The notes: generated from the letters alone by a model not told the origin. Positions 26,480 through 34,831 are shown, counted from the stretch's first letter. The stretch is 64,000 nucleotides of DNA from Micromonospora inyonensis (GCF_900091415.1 NZ_FMHU01000001.1:2604001-2668000), one strand, 5' to 3'. Numbers and translations are program-made.

Positions 26480-27883
26480 GTGAGCCGGATCGTGATCATC
26501 GGCGGAGGGCCGGCGGGGTACGAGGCGGCGTTGGTCGCCGCCCAGTTGGACGCCGATGTCACCGTGGTGGAGGCCGAGGGGGCCGGCGGTGCCTGCGTGC
26601 TCTGGGACTGCGTCCCGTCGAAGACCTTCATCGCCAGTTCCGAGGTGGTCACCGGTTACCGGGACACCGAGGAGTTCGGAGTGGACTCGGACGGCCTGGA
26701 GGCGGTCACCGTCGACGCGCAGGCCGTCCACGAGCGGGTCAAGCGGCTCGCCCTGGCGCAGTCCGCCGACATTAACACCAAGCTGGTCAAGGCCGGGGTG
26801 CACGTCGTCGAGGGCCGTGCCCGGCTCGGTGAGGACACCCTCGGGCACACCCACCGGGTAGTGGTCACCCCGGCCGACGGCGAACCGGAGTACTCGATCG
26901 CCGCGTCGACCGTGCTGATCGCCACCGGCGCCACCCCGCGCCAGCTCCCCACCGCCGTGTCCGACGGCGAGCGCATCCTCACCTGGCGGCAGGTCTACGA
27001 CCTCCCCGAGCTGCCCGAACACCTGATCGTGGTCGGCTCCGGCGTGACCGGTGCCGAGTTCGCCAGCGCGTACCTGGCGATGGGCGTCGAGGTCACCCTG
27101 GTCTCCAGCCGGGACCGGGTCATGCCGCACGAGGACGCCGATGCGGCCATGGCCATCGAGCGGGTCTTCCGCTCCCGGGGCATGACCATCCTCAACAACT
27201 CCCGCGCCGAGGCGGTCCGTCGGACCGGCGGCGGCGTCGAGGTCCAGCTCTCCGACGGGCGCGTCGTGGACGGCTCGCACGCGCTGATCGCGGTCGGCTC
27301 GGTGCCGAACACCGCCGGCCTCGGCCTGGCCGAGTACGGCGTCCAGCTCGCCCAGGGCGGGTACGTCACCGTCGACCGGGTCTCCCGCACCAGCGTGCCC
27401 GGCATCTACGCCGCCGGTGACTGCACCGGGCTGCTCCCGCTGGCCAGCGTCGCCGCGATGCAGGGGCGGATCGCCATGTGGCACGCGCTCGGCGAGGCGG
27501 TCCGGCCGCTGCGTCTGCGGACCGTCTCGGCGAACGTCTTCACCGACCCGGAGCTGGCCACCGTCGGGGTGTCGCAGAACGAGGTGGACGCCGGCAAGGT
27601 GCCCGCCCGGCAGGTGATGCTGCCGCTCGCCGGCAACCCGCGCGCCAAGATGGCCGGCCTGAACGACGGGTTCGTCAAGCTGTTCTGCCGGCCCGCCAGC
27701 GGTCAGGTGGTCGGCGGGGTGGTCGTCGCGCCGAAGGCGAGCGAGCTGATCCTGCCGATCACCATGGCCGTGGAGAACAACCTGACGGTCAACGAGCTGG
27801 CGCAGACCTTCACCATCTACCCGTCGCTGTCCGGTTCGATCGCGGAGGCGGCCCGGCAGCTGATGCTGCACGAGCTGGAGTGA
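26480..27883 (+). CDS. NAD(P)H-quinone dehydrogenase / lipoamide dehydrogenase-like flavoprotein (LpdA type)
   Basis: The 467-residue class I pyridine nucleotide-disulfide oxidoreductase has an FAD motif (IVIIGGGPAGYEAALVAAQL), a second Rossmann fold near residue 180 (LIVVGSGVTGAEFASAYLAMGVEVTLV), the 'YAAGDCTG' FAD site and a C-terminal dimer domain. It resembles M. tuberculosis LpdA (Rv3303c), a quinone reductase that lacks the redox cysteine pair. Here, however, both cysteines are present (ACVLWDCVPSK, CX4C), while the C-terminal His-Glu acid-base pair of true lipoamide dehydrogenases is not obvious (the end reads 'TIYPSLSGSIAEAARQ'). Quinone reduction is the safer guess. The GTG start has GGAGG eight to nine bases upstream. 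Confidence 0.9.
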   Translation: MSRIVIIGGGPAGYEAALVAAQLDADVTVVEAEGAGGACVLWDCVPSKTFIASSEVVTGYRDTEEFGVDSDGLEAVTVDAQAVHERVKRLALAQSADINTKLVKAGVHVVEGRARLGEDTLGHTHRVVVTPADGEPEYSIAASTVLIATGATPRQLPTAVSDGERILTWRQVYDLPELPEHLIVVGSGVTGAEFASAYLAMGVEVTLVSSRDRVMPHEDADAAMAIERVFRSRGMTILNNSRAEAVRRTGGGVEVQLSDGRVVDGSHALIAVGSVPNTAGLGLAEYGVQLAQGGYVTVDRVSRTSVPGIYAAGDCTGLLPLASVAAMQGRIAMWHALGEAVRPLRLRTVSANVFTDPELATVGVSQNEVDAGKVPARQVMLPLAGNPRAKMAGLNDGFVKLFCRPASGQVVGGVVVAPKASELILPITMAVENNLTVNELAQTFTIYPSLSGSIAEAARQLMLHELE

Positions 27884-27910
27884 GCGCCGCCGGGCTCCCG
27901 GCGTGACCAC

Positions 27911-28546
27911 TCAGCCGACGCCGGGAGCCCCGACCGGCTCCTGCTCTCCGTCCGGGCGTGCCTGCCGGGCGGCGACCCGGTTCAACGCCCAGCCGGCCGC
28001 CGCGAACCCCGCCGCCGCCCCGGCCGCGATCAGCGCCAGCAGCCAGGCCGACCGGGTCAGCGCCGCGCCGCCCAGGTGGCCGACGAGTCCGCCGTACGTG
28101 GCCCAACCCAGCGCGGCGACCGCTTCGTAGCAGACGAAGAGCCGGTACGGGTAGCGGCTGCGGCCGGCGGAGAAGCAGGCCGCCATCCGTCCGCCCGGTA
28201 CGAACCGGCAGAGCAGGATGACCAGGGGCCCGGGGCGGCGCAGCCCCTGGGTGAACCGACCGGCGGCGCGTCGGGCCCGGCCCGGCCGTCGCTGGCGGGG
28301 TACCACCCGCTCCGGCGTCCGCCGGCCCAGCAGATAGCAGGCCAGGTCGCCGACGAACACCCCGGTCGCGCCGATCCCGATGATCAGGGGCAGGCTCAGT
28401 TCGCCGTACACGGTCAACGCGCCGCCCGTGATCATGACGGCCTGCGTCGGGACGACCGGGACGAAGGCGTCCACCGCCAGGAGCCCGAGCAGGATCAGGT
28501 AGGCCCACGCGGGTGACGCCACGTCGGTGAGTAGGTCGGGCGCCAC
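27911..28546 (-). CDS. DedA family membrane protein
   Basis: The 211-residue protein has about five hydrophobic segments. Conserved DedA features are 'DAFVPVVPTQAVMITGG' (the FxxxPxP motif region), 'GVFVGDLACYLLGRR' (G...GD...Y..GR) and 'VILLCRFVPGGRMAACFSAG' (the RFxPxxR motif). DedA proteins are undecaprenyl-phosphate or phospholipid flippases that recycle lipid carriers. The insertion 'TPERVVPRQRRPGRARRAAGRF' makes the cytosolic loop very basic. The start is uncertain: GTG at 28546 keeps only the conserved part; GTG at 28552 and ATG at 28594 are also in frame. Confidence 0.88.
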   Translation of the reverse strand: MAPDLLTDVASPAWAYLILLGLLAVDAFVPVVPTQAVMITGGALTVYGELSLPLIIGIGATGVFVGDLACYLLGRRTPERVVPRQRRPGRARRAAGRFTQGLRRPGPLVILLCRFVPGGRMAACFSAGRSRYPYRLFVCYEAVAALGWATYGGLVGHLGGAALTRSAWLLALIAAGAAAGFAAAGWALNRVAARQARPDGEQEPVGAPGVG

Positions 28547-28803
28547 TGCCACCTCGCGGTTCGGCCGATCGGGGTGTACCGAGCCTGACGGCATGTGCCG
28601 CGTCACCACGGACAGCCCCGGCCGGTGGTGACCCCCACCACCGGCGGAGCCACCCGGGTACAACGACGAGCTATCGCAGAGGTTACGGAAAGCGGCGGCG
28701 TCGTGGGGTCCCGTGACGGTCGGCGGATCGGTCGCCGCGCGCGTACCGTTGACAGCGCGGTCCGATCGCGTCGGGTCCCCCGTTTCCGACGAGCGGGTCG
28801 CTC

Positions 28804-28838
28804 GCGGGCCGCCGGCAGGTCCCGTGCCGGCGGCCCGC
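28804..28838. other. strong GC-rich hairpin between dedA and the thr leader
   Basis: GCGGGCCGCCGGCA and its exact reverse complement flank a seven-base loop (GGTCCCG), a 14-base-pair stem. There is no T-run on either side. It may be an insulator-type terminator or part of a small RNA; TTGACA lies at 28749-28754 but no good -10 box follows. Confidence 0.5.
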
Positions 28839-28852
28839 CCAACCCGGTCCAC

Positions 28853-28932
28853 CCCGTCGATCATGGACTTGGGGCACCGCCCAAACCTCGCGATCATCAC
28901 CAATCGCACACCACAACTCCATGATCGACGGG
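28853..28932. repeat. 80-base long-palindrome element (MITE/REP-like)
   Basis: CCCGTCGATCATGGA at 28853-28867 is repeated as its exact reverse complement at 28918-28932, and the pairing continues inward past one mismatch (TTG/CAA). The middle is a different, less GC-rich sequence with its own small pairing (TTGGG/CCCAA). Elements with ends of this 'CCATGATCGACGGG' type are, from memory, common between genes in Micromonosporaceae. Only one copy is in this window. Confidence 0.65.
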
Positions 28933-28969
28933 AGTGGTGAAATCGGGTGCGTCGGGCCGGGTGGACAGG

Positions 28970-28975
28970 TAGCGT
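28970..28975 (+). promoter_or_regulatory. -10 box (TAGCGT) for the thr leader
   Basis: TAGCGT ends six bases before the ATG of the short leader ORF, identical to the padR -10 box and spacing class. Transcription would start at or next to the leader ATG. No good -35 hexamer was found. Confidence 0.45.
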
Positions 28976-28981
28976 CGCCGC

Positions 28982-29035
28982 ATGCGCAGCGCGGTGGTGA
29001 CGACGACGCCGGGAGACCCCGGCACGCCGCGCTGA
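28982..29035 (+). CDS. threonine-rich leader peptide (attenuator)
   Basis: The ORF encodes MRSAVVTTTPGDPGTPR, 17 residues, with three Thr codons in a row (ACG ACG ACG at 29000-29008) and a fourth at 29024-29026. It lies between a -10 box and a terminator hairpin, 100 bases before a threonyl-tRNA synthetase gene. The RNA forms a nested hairpin: outer stem CAGCGCGG/CCGCGCTG (28987-28994 with 29027-29034) and inner stem GCCGGG/CCCGGC (29008-29013 with 29018-29023). A ribosome stalled on the Thr codons would cover the left arms and free CCCCGG at 29017-29022 to pair with CCGGGG of the terminator's left arm (29056-29061). This is the layout of ribosome-mediated attenuation. The mechanism is inferred; the codons and hairpins are seen directly. 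Confidence 0.7.
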   Translation: MRSAVVTTTPGDPGTPR

Positions 29036-29049
29036 TTTGATGCGTCGAC

Positions 29050-29084
29050 GAGGCCCCGGGGCGATCCGCCCCGGGGCTCTTCTC
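29050..29084 (+). terminator. attenuator terminator upstream of the ThrRS-like gene
   Basis: GCCCCGGGGC at 29053-29062 pairs with GCCCCGGGGC at 29068-29077 around the loop GATCC, a ten-pair all-GC stem that can lengthen by GAG/CTC with a bulge. A pyrimidine tract CTCTTCTC follows. It stands between the leader peptide and the synthetase gene, where it would stop transcription unless an alternative pairing forms. Confidence 0.72.
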
Positions 29085-29135
29085 GTCGCGCTCCGGCTGG
29101 TCGCTCCCGGGCCGTACCCGAACCAGGAGAACCCG

Positions 29136-30335
29136 ATGAACGACCACCGCAGGCTCGGTCGCGAGCTTGAGCTCTTCGCCTCCGACCCGCTCAGCGGCGC
29201 CGGACTGCCACTCTGGCTGCCGGCCGGCGCGGCCGCCCGGCACGCGGTCGAGGAGTACCTCCGGGAGTTGGAGCGGCGGGCCGGCTACCAGCACGTCCAC
29301 ACCCCGCCGCTGGGCCGGCGGGAACTGTTCGCGCTCTCCGGGCACCTCGGCTACTTCGCCGGTGACATGTTCCCGCCGGTACGGCTGAGCGCCGACGACG
29401 AGTTCGTCCTGCGCCCGGCGCTCTGCCCGCACCACGCCCTGGTCTACCGGGCCCGGGGCCGTTCCTACCGGGAACTGCCGCTGCGCGTCGCCGAACTGGG
29501 CGGTATGTACCGGGCGGAACGCTCCGGGGTGCTCGGCGGACTGTCCCGGGTCCGGGCGATCTTCCTCAACGACGCGCACAACTTCTGCGCCCTCGAGCAG
29601 GTCGGCGCGGAGGTCGCGGAGATCCTCGGACTGATCCGGGCGGCGCACGCCGCGCTCGGCGTACGGGTCGCCGGGTTCCGGCTGTCGCTGCGCGGGCCGG
29701 GGGAGAAGTACGTCGGCGACGAGGAGCAGTGGCGTCGGGCCGAGGAGCTGCTGCGGGCCGCCCTGGCCGGGATCGACCACACCGAGGCGCCCGGCGAGGC
29801 CGCCTTCTACGGACCGAAGATCGACATCCAGGTGCGGGACGCGGCGGGGCGGGAGTCCACCCTCTCCACCATCCAGCTCGACTTCGACAAACCGGAGCGG
29901 TTCGACCTGTCGTACGTCGACGCGGGCGGGGCGCGACGTCGACCGGTGATGGTGCACCGGAGTCTGGTCGGCAGCATGGAACGTCTCTTCGCGTACCTGA
30001 TCGAGGAGCACGCGGGCGCGTTCCCGGCCTGGTACGCCCCGGTGCAGGTGGTGGTGCTCCCGCTGGACGACCGGCAGGCCGACCCGGCGGTCGGGTTCGC
30101 CCGGGACTGCGTCCGTGCCGGGTTGCGGGCCGAGGTGGACGGGGCCGGCTCCCTCGGTGCGCGGATCCGGGACGCGGCCCGCCGCCGCATCCCGTACGTC
30201 GCGGTGGTCGGGCCCCGCGAGGCCGCCGAGGGCCGGGTCAGCCTGCGCCAGCGCGACGGCCGACTCCTCGACCCGCTGCCCGTCCCGGCCGCCCTCGACC
30301 TGGTCACCGCCGCCGCCCAGCCACCGCTGGAGTGA
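29136..30335 (+). CDS. free-standing threonyl-tRNA synthetase core (no TGS or editing domain)
   Basis: The 399-residue protein aligns with the catalytic and anticodon-binding parts of ThrRS (about residues 242-642 of the E. coli enzyme); the TGS and N2 editing domains are absent. The three zinc ligands are kept: Cys97 (LRPALCPHH), His148 (NDAHNFC) and His274 (VMVHRSLVGSMER). Motif 2 reads 'GGMYRAERSGVLGGLSRVRAI' with Arg126. The class II anticodon domain is 'APVQVVVLPLDDRQADPAVGFARDCVRAGL...RRRIPYVAVVG'. It should therefore activate threonine and charge tRNA-Thr but cannot remove mis-attached serine. AGGAGA lies five bases before the ATG. A full-length ThrRS is presumably encoded elsewhere. 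Upstream attenuation suggests expression when charged tRNA-Thr is short. Confidence 0.85.
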   Translation: MNDHRRLGRELELFASDPLSGAGLPLWLPAGAAARHAVEEYLRELERRAGYQHVHTPPLGRRELFALSGHLGYFAGDMFPPVRLSADDEFVLRPALCPHHALVYRARGRSYRELPLRVAELGGMYRAERSGVLGGLSRVRAIFLNDAHNFCALEQVGAEVAEILGLIRAAHAALGVRVAGFRLSLRGPGEKYVGDEEQWRRAEELLRAALAGIDHTEAPGEAAFYGPKIDIQVRDAAGRESTLSTIQLDFDKPERFDLSYVDAGGARRRPVMVHRSLVGSMERLFAYLIEEHAGAFPAWYAPVQVVVLPLDDRQADPAVGFARDCVRAGLRAEVDGAGSLGARIRDAARRRIPYVAVVGPREAAEGRVSLRQRDGRLLDPLPVPAALDLVTAAAQPPLE

Positions 30336-30394
30336 CCGGCGGCGGCCGTCGCTCCCGCCCGCGTGCCGGCCGCCCCTGGCCCGCGGTGCGGGCG

Positions 30395-32512
30395 TCACCC
30401 CACCGGTGCCGAGGGATCCTGGAGCGGGGCGGAGAACTGGGCGTGGTGCAGGCGGTGGTAGGCGCCCCGGGCGGCGAGCAGCTGCTCGTGGGTGCCCTGC
30501 TCGACGATCCGGCCCCGCTCCATCATCAGGATCAGGTCGGCGTCCCGGATGGTGGAGAGCCGGTGGGCGATGACGAAGCTGGTCCGGTCCGACCGGAGCG
30601 CCGCCATCGCCTGCTGCACCAGCACCTCGGTGCGGGTGTCCACCGAGCTGGTCGCCTCGTCCAGGATGAGCAGCGACGGCTCGGCGAGGAAGGCCCGCGC
30701 GATGGTGATCAGCTGTTTCTCGCCGGCGCTGACGTTGCCGCCCTCGGAGTCGATGACCGTGTCGTACCCGTCCGGGAGGCTCCGGACGAACCGGTCCACG
30801 AAGGTCGCCCGGGCCGCCGCCAGGATCTCCTCCTCGCCGGCGTCCGGCCGGCCGTAGGCGATGTTCTCCCGGATGGTCCCGCCGAACAGCCAGGTGTCCT
30901 GGAGCACCATGCCGATGCGGCTGCGCAGTTCGTCCCGGCGCATCGTGGTGACGTCCACCCCGTCCAGGGTGATCCGGCCGGCGTCCAGCTCGTAGAAGCG
31001 CAGGACCAGGTTGACCAGGGTGGTCTTGCCCGCTCCGGTCGGCCCGACGATCGCCACCGTGTGCCCCGGTTCGGCGACCAGCGACAGCTCCTCGATCAGT
31101 GGCTGGTCCGGGTCGTACCGGAAGGAGACCTTCTCGAACTCGACCCGGCCGGTGGCGACGCGCCCGGCGCCACCGGTCCGTTGGGCCACCACCGCCCCGG
31201 CGGGCCCCGGAAGCCGAGCGACGGTGGCCGACAGGTCCGGAGGCCGGGCGGTGGCCGGCAGCTCCGGGGTCCGGGCCACCGGATCCGGGGTCTGCTCGGG
31301 CGCGTCGAGGACGGCGAAGACCCGCTCGGCCGAGGCCACCCCGGACTGGAGCAGGTTGATCATCGAGGCGAACTGGGTCAGCGGCTGGGTGAACTGCCGC
31401 GAGTAGTGGATGAACGCCTGCACCTCGCCCAGGCTCATCGCCCCCGCCGCCACCCGCAGGCCGCCGACCACCGCGACCAGCACGTAACCGAGGTTCCCGA
31501 TGAACATCAGGGACGGCATGATGATCCCGGAGACGAAGTAGGCACCGAAGCCGGCCCGGTACAGCTCCTCGTTCTTCGCGGTGAAGGCCGCCTCGACCTC
31601 GCGCTGGCGGCCGAAGACCCGGACCAGCTCGTGCCCGGTGTACGCCTCCTCGACCAGGGCGTTGAGCTGCCCGGTGTGCGTCCACTGGGCGACGAACTGC
31701 CGCTGCGAGCGCTTCGCCACCTGCCGGGTGACCAGCACCGACGCCGGCACCGCCAGCAGGGTGAGCGCGGTCAGCAGCGGCGAGACCACGACCATCATCA
31801 CCACCACCCCGAGCACGGTGAGCACCGAGGTGAGCAGTTGGCTCAGCGTCTGTTGCAGGCTCTGCGCGACGTTGTCGATGTCGTTGGTGACCCGGCTGAG
31901 CAGCTCGCCCCGGGGCTGCCGGTCGAAGTAGGGCAGCGGCAACCGGTGCAGCTTCGCCGCCACGTCGGCGCGCAGCCGCTGCACCGTCCGCTGCACCACC
32001 GCGGTGAGCAGGTGCCCCTGCATCCAGGTCAGCAGGCTGGCCAGGAGGAACAGCCCCAGGGCGAGCAGCAGCACCCGTCCGAGCCGGCCGAAGTCGATGC
32101 CCGCGCCGGGCACCACGTCCATCCGGGCGAGCATGCCGGCGAGGGTGTCGTCACCGGCGGCGCGTGCCCGCTCGACAGCCTCCTCGGTGGTCAGCCCGGC
32201 CGGGACCTGCCGGCTGAGTACCCCACCGAAGATCAGGTCGGTGGCGTACCCGAGGATCAGCGGCCCGACCACGCTAAGCCCCACGCCGCCGACGGCGAGG
32301 GCGACCACCGCGACGAGCCGCCCCCGGTGCGGCCGGAGCAGGCCGAGCAACCGGCGGGCCGACGGTCCGAAGTTCAGCGGCTTCTCCGCTGGTACGCCCA
32401 CGCCGGTCATCGGCCCGCCGCGCCGGGCACCCGGCGGGAGCCGCCGTGGCGTCCGCTCGTCCCCGCCCATCGGTCCCTTCCGCTTTTCACCGGGTACGGC
32501 CCGCGCGCTCAC
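30395..32512 (-). CDS. ABC exporter half-transporter (second subunit of a heterodimeric pair)
   Basis: The 705-residue protein has an N-terminal membrane domain with an extracytosolic insertion ([37 protein letters not shown]) and a C-terminal ATPase: Walker [13 protein letters not shown], signature [15 protein letters not shown], Walker [14 protein letters not shown] with a canonical glutamate, and H-loop FVIAHRLST. It is the catalytically complete member of a BmrCD/EfrCD-like heterodimeric multidrug exporter. Its GTG start at 32512 overlaps the restored stop of the upstream subunit by four bases (GTGA), so the pair is translationally coupled. Because the upstream gene has a frameshift, its shifted frame reads on into this gene without a stop. 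Confidence 0.9.
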   Translation of the reverse strand: MSARAVPGEKRKGPMGGDERTPRRLPPGARRGGPMTGVGVPAEKPLNFGPSARRLLGLLRPHRGRLVAVVALAVGGVGLSVVGPLILGYATDLIFGGVLSRQVPAGLTTEEAVERARAAGDDTLAGMLARMDVVPGAGIDFGRLGRVLLLALGLFLLASLLTWMQGHLLTAVVQRTVQRLRADVAAKLHRLPLPYFDRQPRGELLSRVTNDIDNVAQSLQQTLSQLLTSVLTVLGVVVMMVVVSPLLTALTLLAVPASVLVTRQVAKRSQRQFVAQWTHTGQLNALVEEAYTGHELVRVFGRQREVEAAFTAKNEELYRAGFGAYFVSGIIMPSLMFIGNLGYVLVAVVGGLRVAAGAMSLGEVQAFIHYSRQFTQPLTQFASMINLLQSGVASAERVFAVLDAPEQTPDPVARTPELPATARPPDLSATVARLPGPAGAVVAQRTGGAGRVATGRVEFEKVSFRYDPDQPLIEELSLVAEPGHTVAIVGPTGAGKTTLVNLVLRFYELDAGRITLDGVDVTTMRRDELRSRIGMVLQDTWLFGGTIRENIAYGRPDAGEEEILAAARATFVDRFVRSLPDGYDTVIDSEGGNVSAGEKQLITIARAFLAEPSLLILDEATSSVDTRTEVLVQQAMAALRSDRTSFVIAHRLSTIRDADLILMMERGRIVEQGTHEQLLAARGAYHRLHHAQFSAPLQDPSAPVG

Positions 32513-34237
32513 GCCGTCGCTCCCACGGTCTGCTGGGAGGAGACGATCTCCGCGTACGTCGGGCAGGTGTCGAGGAGGTCGGCATGGCGGCCGGTCCCGA
32601 CCACGGCCCCGTCCTCCAGGACGACGATCTGGTCGGCGTCGACGACCGTGGAGACCCGCTGCGCCACGATCAGCACGGCGGCGTCCCGGGTGGCGGGGCG
32701 CAGCGCCGCGCGCAGCCGCGCGTCGGTGCCCAGGTCGAGCGGAGAAGGAGTCGTCGAAGAGGTAGATCCCGGGGCGGCGGACCAGCGCGCGGGCGATGGC
32801 GAGCCGTTGCCGCTGGCCGCCGGAGACGTTGGTGCCGCCCTGCGTGATCTCGGCGGCCAACCCACCCGGCATCGCCGCGACGAACTCCCGGGCCTGGGCG
32901 ATCTCCAGCGCCGCCCACAGCTCCTCGTCGTCGGCGTCCGGGTTGCCGTACCGCAGGTTGCTCGCCACCGTCCCGGTGAACAGGTACGGCCGCTGCGGCA
33001 CCAGCCCGATCCGGCTCCACAGCGTCTCCGGGTCGAGGTCCCGGACGTCGACCCCGTCGACCAGCACCGCGCCGGCGGTCACGTCGACCAGCCGGGGGAT
33101 CAGCGACACCAGGGTGGTCTTGCCCGCGCCGGTGCTGCCGACAATCGCGGTGGTGGTGCCGGCGGTGACCCGGAAGGAGACGTCACGCAGCACCGGGGCG
33201 GCCGCGCCCGGGTACTGGAAGCGCACGTCGCGCAGGTCCACGCCGCACGCCCCGGTGGGGCGGACCGGCTCCCGGGGCGGGGCCACCGACGGTTCGGTGT
33301 CGAGGACCTCGGTGATCCGCTCGGCGCAGGCCGCCGCGCGGGGCACCATCATCAGGGTGAGCGTGGCCATCATGACCGCCATCAGCATCTGGGTGAGGTA
33401 GGCGACGAACGCGGTGAGCGCGCCGACCTGGATCTGGCCGGCCTCGACCCGCAGCGCCCCGAACCAGAGCACCGCGACGCTGGAGACGTTGAGCACCAGC
33501 AGGATCACCGGGTAGATCGTCGCGAGCAGCCGGCCGGCGCGCAGGGCGGTGTCGGTCAGGTCGGCGTTCGTGGCGGCGAAGCGCTCCGTCTCGTACGGCT
33601 CGCGGACGAAGGCCCGCACCACGCGGATGCCGCTGATCTGCTCGCGCAGCACCCGGTTGACCGCGTCGATCCGGGTCTGCTGCCGCCGGAAGAGCGGCAC
33701 GAGTCGCCGGGTGATCAGGCTGATCGCCAGGGTCACCACCGGGATGCTGACCACCACCAGCCAGGAGAGCCCGACGTCCTCGCGCAGTGCCATCACCAGC
33801 CCGCCGACGCTCATGATCGGTGCGGTCACCAGCATCGAGCCGGCGACCAGCACGAGCATCTGCACCTGCTGCACGTCGTTGGTGTTCCGGGTGATCAGGG
33901 ACGGCGCGCCGAACCGGGCCACCTCGCGGGCGGAGAAGCGGGTGACGTGCCGGAAGACGGCGACCCGCACGTCCCGGCCGAAGCCCATGGCGGCCAGCGC
34001 GCTGTACCGGACGGCCACGATCGCACAGCCGACCTGGACCGCGCTGACCAGCAGCATCCACCCACCGAGCCGGACGATGAGGTCGGTGTCGCCCCGCGCG
34101 ATGCCCCGGTCGACGACGTCGGCGTTGAGGCGTGGCAGGTAGAGCGAGGCCATCGTGCCGACGAACTGGAGCACGACCACCGCCGACAGCGGTCGCGCGT
34201 ACGGGCGTAGGTGCCGCCGCAGGAGCCGGATCAGCAC
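32509..34237 (-). pseudogene. ABC exporter half-transporter (first subunit), frameshifted at the D-loop
   Basis: The gene starts with GTG at 34237, overlapping the marR stop, and encodes a six-helix membrane domain and an ATPase (Walker [13 protein letters not shown], signature [16 protein letters not shown]). The Walker B reads [10 protein letters not shown], with Asp in place of the catalytic Glu, typical for the degenerate site of a heterodimeric exporter. At 32739-32740 the frame breaks: 'DDSFSA' continues as out-of-frame Arg/Pro sequence, while '[44 protein letters not shown]' resumes in another frame and ends at 32509. Length and frame fit a loss of two bases (expected GCnCTC, found GCTC). 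It may be a true mutation or a sequencing error in a GC run. Confidence 0.85.
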
Positions 34238-34743
34238 GACGCACCCCCCGGGCTCGGATCGGCCGTCGGCTCGCCGCTGCCGGTCCGGGGCTCGCCGTCG
34301 CCGACCCGTGGGTCGCCGCTGCCGATCACCTCGAGCAGGAACTCGCGGATCACGGCGGCCCGGGCCGGGTCGGCGTCGACCGAGGTCAGCGGCGGGTTGG
34401 TGGCGACCAGCCCGGCGGGCGCCGCGATCTTCTCCCGGCCGGCGGGGGTGATGGCGAGACGTACCGCCCGACGGTCGGTCTCGTCCCGCTGCCGGCTGAC
34501 CAGCCCGTCCCGTTCCAGGGTGTCGACGATGCCGGTCAGGGTGGCCGGGCGGACGAAGCACCGCTCGGCCACCGCGCGGTGGGTCATCGCGCCGTGCCGG
34601 TCGAGGGTCATCAGGGTGGCCAGGCCGGCCTGGGTCAGGCCGTACTCCTCGGTGAGCCTGCGGTTCCACCGCTGGGCCACCAGATGCCCGGCCACCACCA
34701 GCAGACGGCCGAGGGGCGCGTCCCGTAGGTCGGGGAGGTCCAT
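34231..34743 (-). CDS. MarR family transcriptional regulator
   Basis: The 170-residue winged-helix protein begins [106 protein letters not shown]. The DxRxxR wing motif ([10 protein letters not shown]) is typical of MarR. It is the first gene of a leftward set with the two exporter subunits (the next gene overlaps its stop), so it most likely represses its own operon and responds to an exported compound. The ATG at 34743 follows a -10 box TAAGGT by seven bases, a leaderless start. Confidence 0.93.
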   Translation of the reverse strand: MDLPDLRDAPLGRLLVVAGHLVAQRWNRRLTEEYGLTQAGLATLMTLDRHGAMTHRAVAERCFVRPATLTGIVDTLERDGLVSRQRDETDRRAVRLAITPAGREKIAAPAGLVATNPPLTSVDADPARAAVIREFLLEVIGSGDPRVGDGEPRTGSGEPTADPSPGGASC

Positions 34744-34750
34744 GGGAGAC

Positions 34751-34779
34751 ACCTTAGCTCCCTGACAGTCAGGGCCCAA
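34751..34779 (-). promoter_or_regulatory. marR-exporter promoter with palindromic operator in the spacer
   Basis: On the minus strand TTGGGC (34779-34774) and TAAGGT (34756-34751) are 17 bases apart. The perfect palindrome CCCTGACAGTCAGGG occupies 34760-34774, filling the spacer and touching the -35 box. This is an ideal position for MarR autorepression. The start codon follows seven bases after the -10 box. Confidence 0.65.
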
Positions 34780-34799
34780 ACGGAATTACCGCGCGCCCG

Positions 34800-34831
34800 A
34801 TCGCCGTCGCCGTCGCCGTCGCCGTCGCCGG
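34800..34831. repeat. GCCGTC hexanucleotide microsatellite
   Basis: About four to five perfect copies of the hexamer GCCGTC lie in tandem between the guaB1 3' end and the marR promoter. Copy number may vary between strains. Confidence 0.6.

Noticed and set aside
28982..29135. T-box riboswitch before the ThrRS gene
   Set aside because: There is no T-box sequence (TGGNACCGCG) or stem I; the leader with Thr codons explains the region better.
28683..31685. Minus-strand open frame of 1,000 codons over the ThrRS gene
   Set aside because: It is antisense to the ThrRS-like gene and overlaps part of the exporter gene out of frame; no recognisable domain.
29729..34210. Plus-strand open frame of 1,493 codons over the ABC exporter pair
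   Set aside because: It is a shadow of the two exporter genes; the translation is low-complexity Gly/Arg/Pro/His with no motif.
30395..34669. A single 1,424-codon ABC transporter gene
   Set aside because: The frame is continuous only because of the frameshift at 32739 and because it extends upstream through marR in another frame. The overlapping GTGA between restored stop and second start shows two genes.
34800..34831. Regulatory function of the GCCGTC hexamer tract
   Set aside because: It looks like a simple slippage microsatellite in a GC-rich genome; nothing ties it to the marR promoter beyond proximity.
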